The notes below the pieces were generated by a model that ran no database searches, was not told the origin of the DNA, and saw nothing but the letters and a program-made list of their open reading frames with translations. Made by a program: the position numbers and the translations under genes. This document shows positions 3,621 to 5,272 of a stretch of DNA of 5,272 nt, one piece after another (the stretch's first letter is position 1; every line of letters starts with the position of its first letter). Source of the stretch: Candidatus Curtissbacteria bacterium RIFCSPHIGHO2_12_FULL_41_17 (lineage in GTDB: Bacteria; Patescibacteriota; Microgenomatia; Curtissbacterales; GWA2-41-24); NCBI GenBank assembly GCA_001774945.1, contig MFBL01000029.1, positions 1 through 5,272 on the forward strand. The letters are read 5' to 3'.

Positions 3621-5167
3621 GTATCGTTGAAGAAATAGAAAGACAGATAGAAAAAGTAAAACTAACAACCATTCCTAAGAATGTTGGGGAAATAATCGAG
3701 GTTGGAGATGGGGTTGTTAGAGTCAGTGGACTTTCTGATGTTGCATCTTCAGAACTCGTAAAATTCGCCCACAACATTTACGGCCTTGCCCTAAATCTTG
3801 AAGAAGACAGTGTGGGCATTATTGTATTTGGCAATTGGCAAGATCTTAAAGAAGGAGATACAAGTCAGACTACTGGAAAAATCCTTGAAGTGCCGGTCGG
3901 TGAATCTTTAGTCGGTAGAGTGATAGATGCTTTAGGTAATCCAATTGATGGCAAAGGACAAATCAAAACAAGTGCATACTATCCGGCCGAAAAAATTGCT
4001 CCCGGAGTAATTTACCGGGAGCGAGTTAACACCCCCCTGCAGACAGGACTTAAGGCAATCGATTCGATGATTCCAATTGGCAGAGGTCAACGAGAATTAA
4101 TTATCGGAGACAGAAGTCTGGGCAAAACTGCTATTTGTCTTGACACAATAATTAATCAAAAAGGTAAAAATGTAACTTGTATTTATGTGGCAATCGGCCA
4201 AAAAACCTCAAAAATTGCCCAAGTTGTCGCCACTCTTGAAAAATTCAAAGCAATGGATCACACAATTGTTGTTGCAGCCTCTGCTTCCGACTCTGCAACA
4301 ATGCAATATCTGGCTCCCTACTCCGGCTGCGCGATGGGAGAATACTTTATGGATCAAGGTAAAGATGCTCTTATTATCTATGATGATTTAACCAAACATG
4401 CTTGGGCTTATCGCCAAATTTCTCTTCTTCTCGGCAGGCCATCGGGACGTGAGGCATATCCAGGAGATATTTTTTACCTTCATTCCAGACTTCTGGAAAG
4501 AGCCGCCAAAATGCACCCAAAATATGGAGGTGGTTCACTAACCGCTCTGCCAATTATCGAGACTCAAGCAGGAGACGTATCTGCCTATATTCCAACGAAT
4601 GTTATTTCAATTACAGACGGCCAAATTTATTTGGAGGCGGATCTTTTTAATGCAGGAATAAGACCGTCTGTCAATCCGGGGCTCTCGGTTTCCCGTGTAG
4701 GCGGCGCAGCTCAAACAAAAATGATGAAACAGGTTGCGGGATCACTGCGGCTTGATCTTGCCCAATATCGAGAACTGGCAACCTTTGCTCAATTCGGCTC
4801 AGATTTAGATGAAGCAACCCAAAAAAGACTCGATCGCGGCAAAAGGATCGTGGAAGTTCTAAAACAACCCCAACTTGCACCACTGGATGTAGCCTCACAG
4901 GTTATTGTGCTTTGGGCAGTCAATAATGGTTATTTTGATAAAATAGAAATTTCCCAAATTCCAAAATTTGAAGAAAGAATTTTAACATTGCTTGCAACAA
5001 ATAAAAAACTAAAAGATCATCTTGAGAATAAAAAGGAAATTGACGATTTTGCTCAAAAAGAACTTGAAAGAATGTTAAATTCTGGTGAACAAATTAAAAC
5101 AGCTGCCGGCGTAAGTGAGAAAAGAAATCCGAAGAGCAAGAAGAAGAAAATTAAAAAGAGGAAATAA
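3617..5167 (+). CDS. atpA: F-type ATP synthase subunit alpha
   Basis: This 516-residue protein is the non-catalytic nucleotide-binding partner of beta in the F1 hexamer. Residues 25-92 form the N-terminal beta-barrel. The nucleotide domain includes IPIGRGQRELIIGD and the P-loop GDRSLGKT (164-171), and Walker B is ALIIYDD with Asp256. The alpha signature is PSVNPGLSVSRVGGAAQ (350-366), in which Arg360 corresponds to the arginine finger that reaches the catalytic site on beta. The helical C-terminal domain ends near residue 498. Two oddities stand out: the P-loop has Ser-Leu where bacterial alphas normally have Gln-Thr (GDRQTGKT), and the chain ends in a very basic tail (KRNPKSKKKKIKKRK). The start overlaps the atpH stop as ATGA. 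Length is otherwise normal. Confidence 0.98.
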   Translation: MSIVEEIERQIEKVKLTTIPKNVGEIIEVGDGVVRVSGLSDVASSELVKFAHNIYGLALNLEEDSVGIIVFGNWQDLKEGDTSQTTGKILEVPVGESLVGRVIDALGNPIDGKGQIKTSAYYPAEKIAPGVIYRERVNTPLQTGLKAIDSMIPIGRGQRELIIGDRSLGKTAICLDTIINQKGKNVTCIYVAIGQKTSKIAQVVATLEKFKAMDHTIVVAASASDSATMQYLAPYSGCAMGEYFMDQGKDALIIYDDLTKHAWAYRQISLLLGRPSGREAYPGDIFYLHSRLLERAAKMHPKYGGGSLTALPIIETQAGDVSAYIPTNVISITDGQIYLEADLFNAGIRPSVNPGLSVSRVGGAAQTKMMKQVAGSLRLDLAQYRELATFAQFGSDLDEATQKRLDRGKRIVEVLKQPQLAPLDVASQVIVLWAVNNGYFDKIEISQIPKFEERILTLLATNKKLKDHLENKKEIDDFAQKELERMLNSGEQIKTAAGVSEKRNPKSKKKKIKKRK

Positions 5168-5194
5168 CAGCATAGCAAAAACGTTAAATCAATC

Positions 5195-5272
5195 ATGAGT
5201 ACTATCAGGGAAATAAGCAAAAGAATTAAATCTATCAGTAACACTAGGAAAGTAACTCATGCAATGGAGCTA
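5195..5272 (+). CDS. atpG: F-type ATP synthase subunit gamma, N-terminal fragment (cut by window edge)
   Basis: Only 26 codons are present. They read MSTIREISKRIKSISN, then TRKVTHAMEL, which matches the gamma N-terminal signature (REI-x-x-RIKSI-x-NT-x-KIT-x-AM). Gamma is the central rotor shaft; this helix sits inside the alpha3-beta3 ring. The gene follows atpA after 27 bases, as expected for the operon. No Shine-Dalgarno sequence is visible directly before the ATG; the purine-rich end of atpA (AAGAGGAAATAA) is more than 25 bases upstream. Confidence 0.95.
   Translation, partial: MSTIREISKRIKSISNTRKVTHAMEL

Overview
The window looks like chromosomal DNA of a small-genome, AT-rich bacterium. 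It best fits the Candidate Phyla Radiation (Patescibacteria, perhaps Microgenomates-like). That placement is inferred from the unusually short, divergent ATP synthase delta subunit, the Lys-rich proteins, the divergent XerC/D-like recombinase and the weak ribosome-binding sites on several genes; no marker gene here proves it. TGA acts as a stop: atpF and atpH both end in TGA inside ATGA overlaps, which argues against the lineages that read TGA as glycine.

Left part (1-1131). A tyrosine recombinase, almost complete but cut at its N-terminus by the window edge, runs rightward to 857. Facing it on the minus strand is a 50-residue two-helix membrane protein (854-1006) whose stop codon overlaps the recombinase stop in the sequence TTAA. 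Between this small gene and the next rightward gene is a compact divergent promoter whose two -10 boxes overlap in a symmetric AGTATACT-like core. The rightward transcript would begin with a hairpin followed by seven Ts, part of which can instead form a second perfect hairpin, so the leader has an attenuator-like layout.

Middle and right (1132-5272). A 120-residue protein with the zinc-ligand pattern of beta-carbonic anhydrases comes first, then an F-type ATP synthase operon in the usual order: atpB (a), atpE (c), atpF (b), atpH (delta), atpA (alpha) and the start of atpG (gamma, cut by the window edge). The a, c, b and alpha subunits keep their diagnostic residues: the a-subunit arginine, the c-subunit glutamate, the b-subunit single helix plus long coil, and the alpha P-loop and arginine finger. 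The c subunit carries no sodium-site residues, so the motor is probably proton-driven. atpF-atpH-atpA are joined by 4-base ATGA overlaps, which suggests translational coupling.

The most unusual material lies between genes. In the atpB-atpE gap, an 86-bp segment with 9-bp inverted ends is flanked by perfect 8-bp direct repeats (CGATCTTA); removing it would restore a simple 6-bp-stem hairpin, so it looks like a MITE-type insertion into a hairpin loop. The atpE-atpF gap is almost entirely a palindromic minisatellite: four 8-bp TCGGGNNN units, then four 8-bp (C/T)TGAWAAC units, roughly complementary to each other. These two structured gaps bracket atpE, which has by far the best Shine-Dalgarno sequence of the operon and a TTG start. 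I infer that they may help set the high c-subunit output, but they may equally be neutral repeats.
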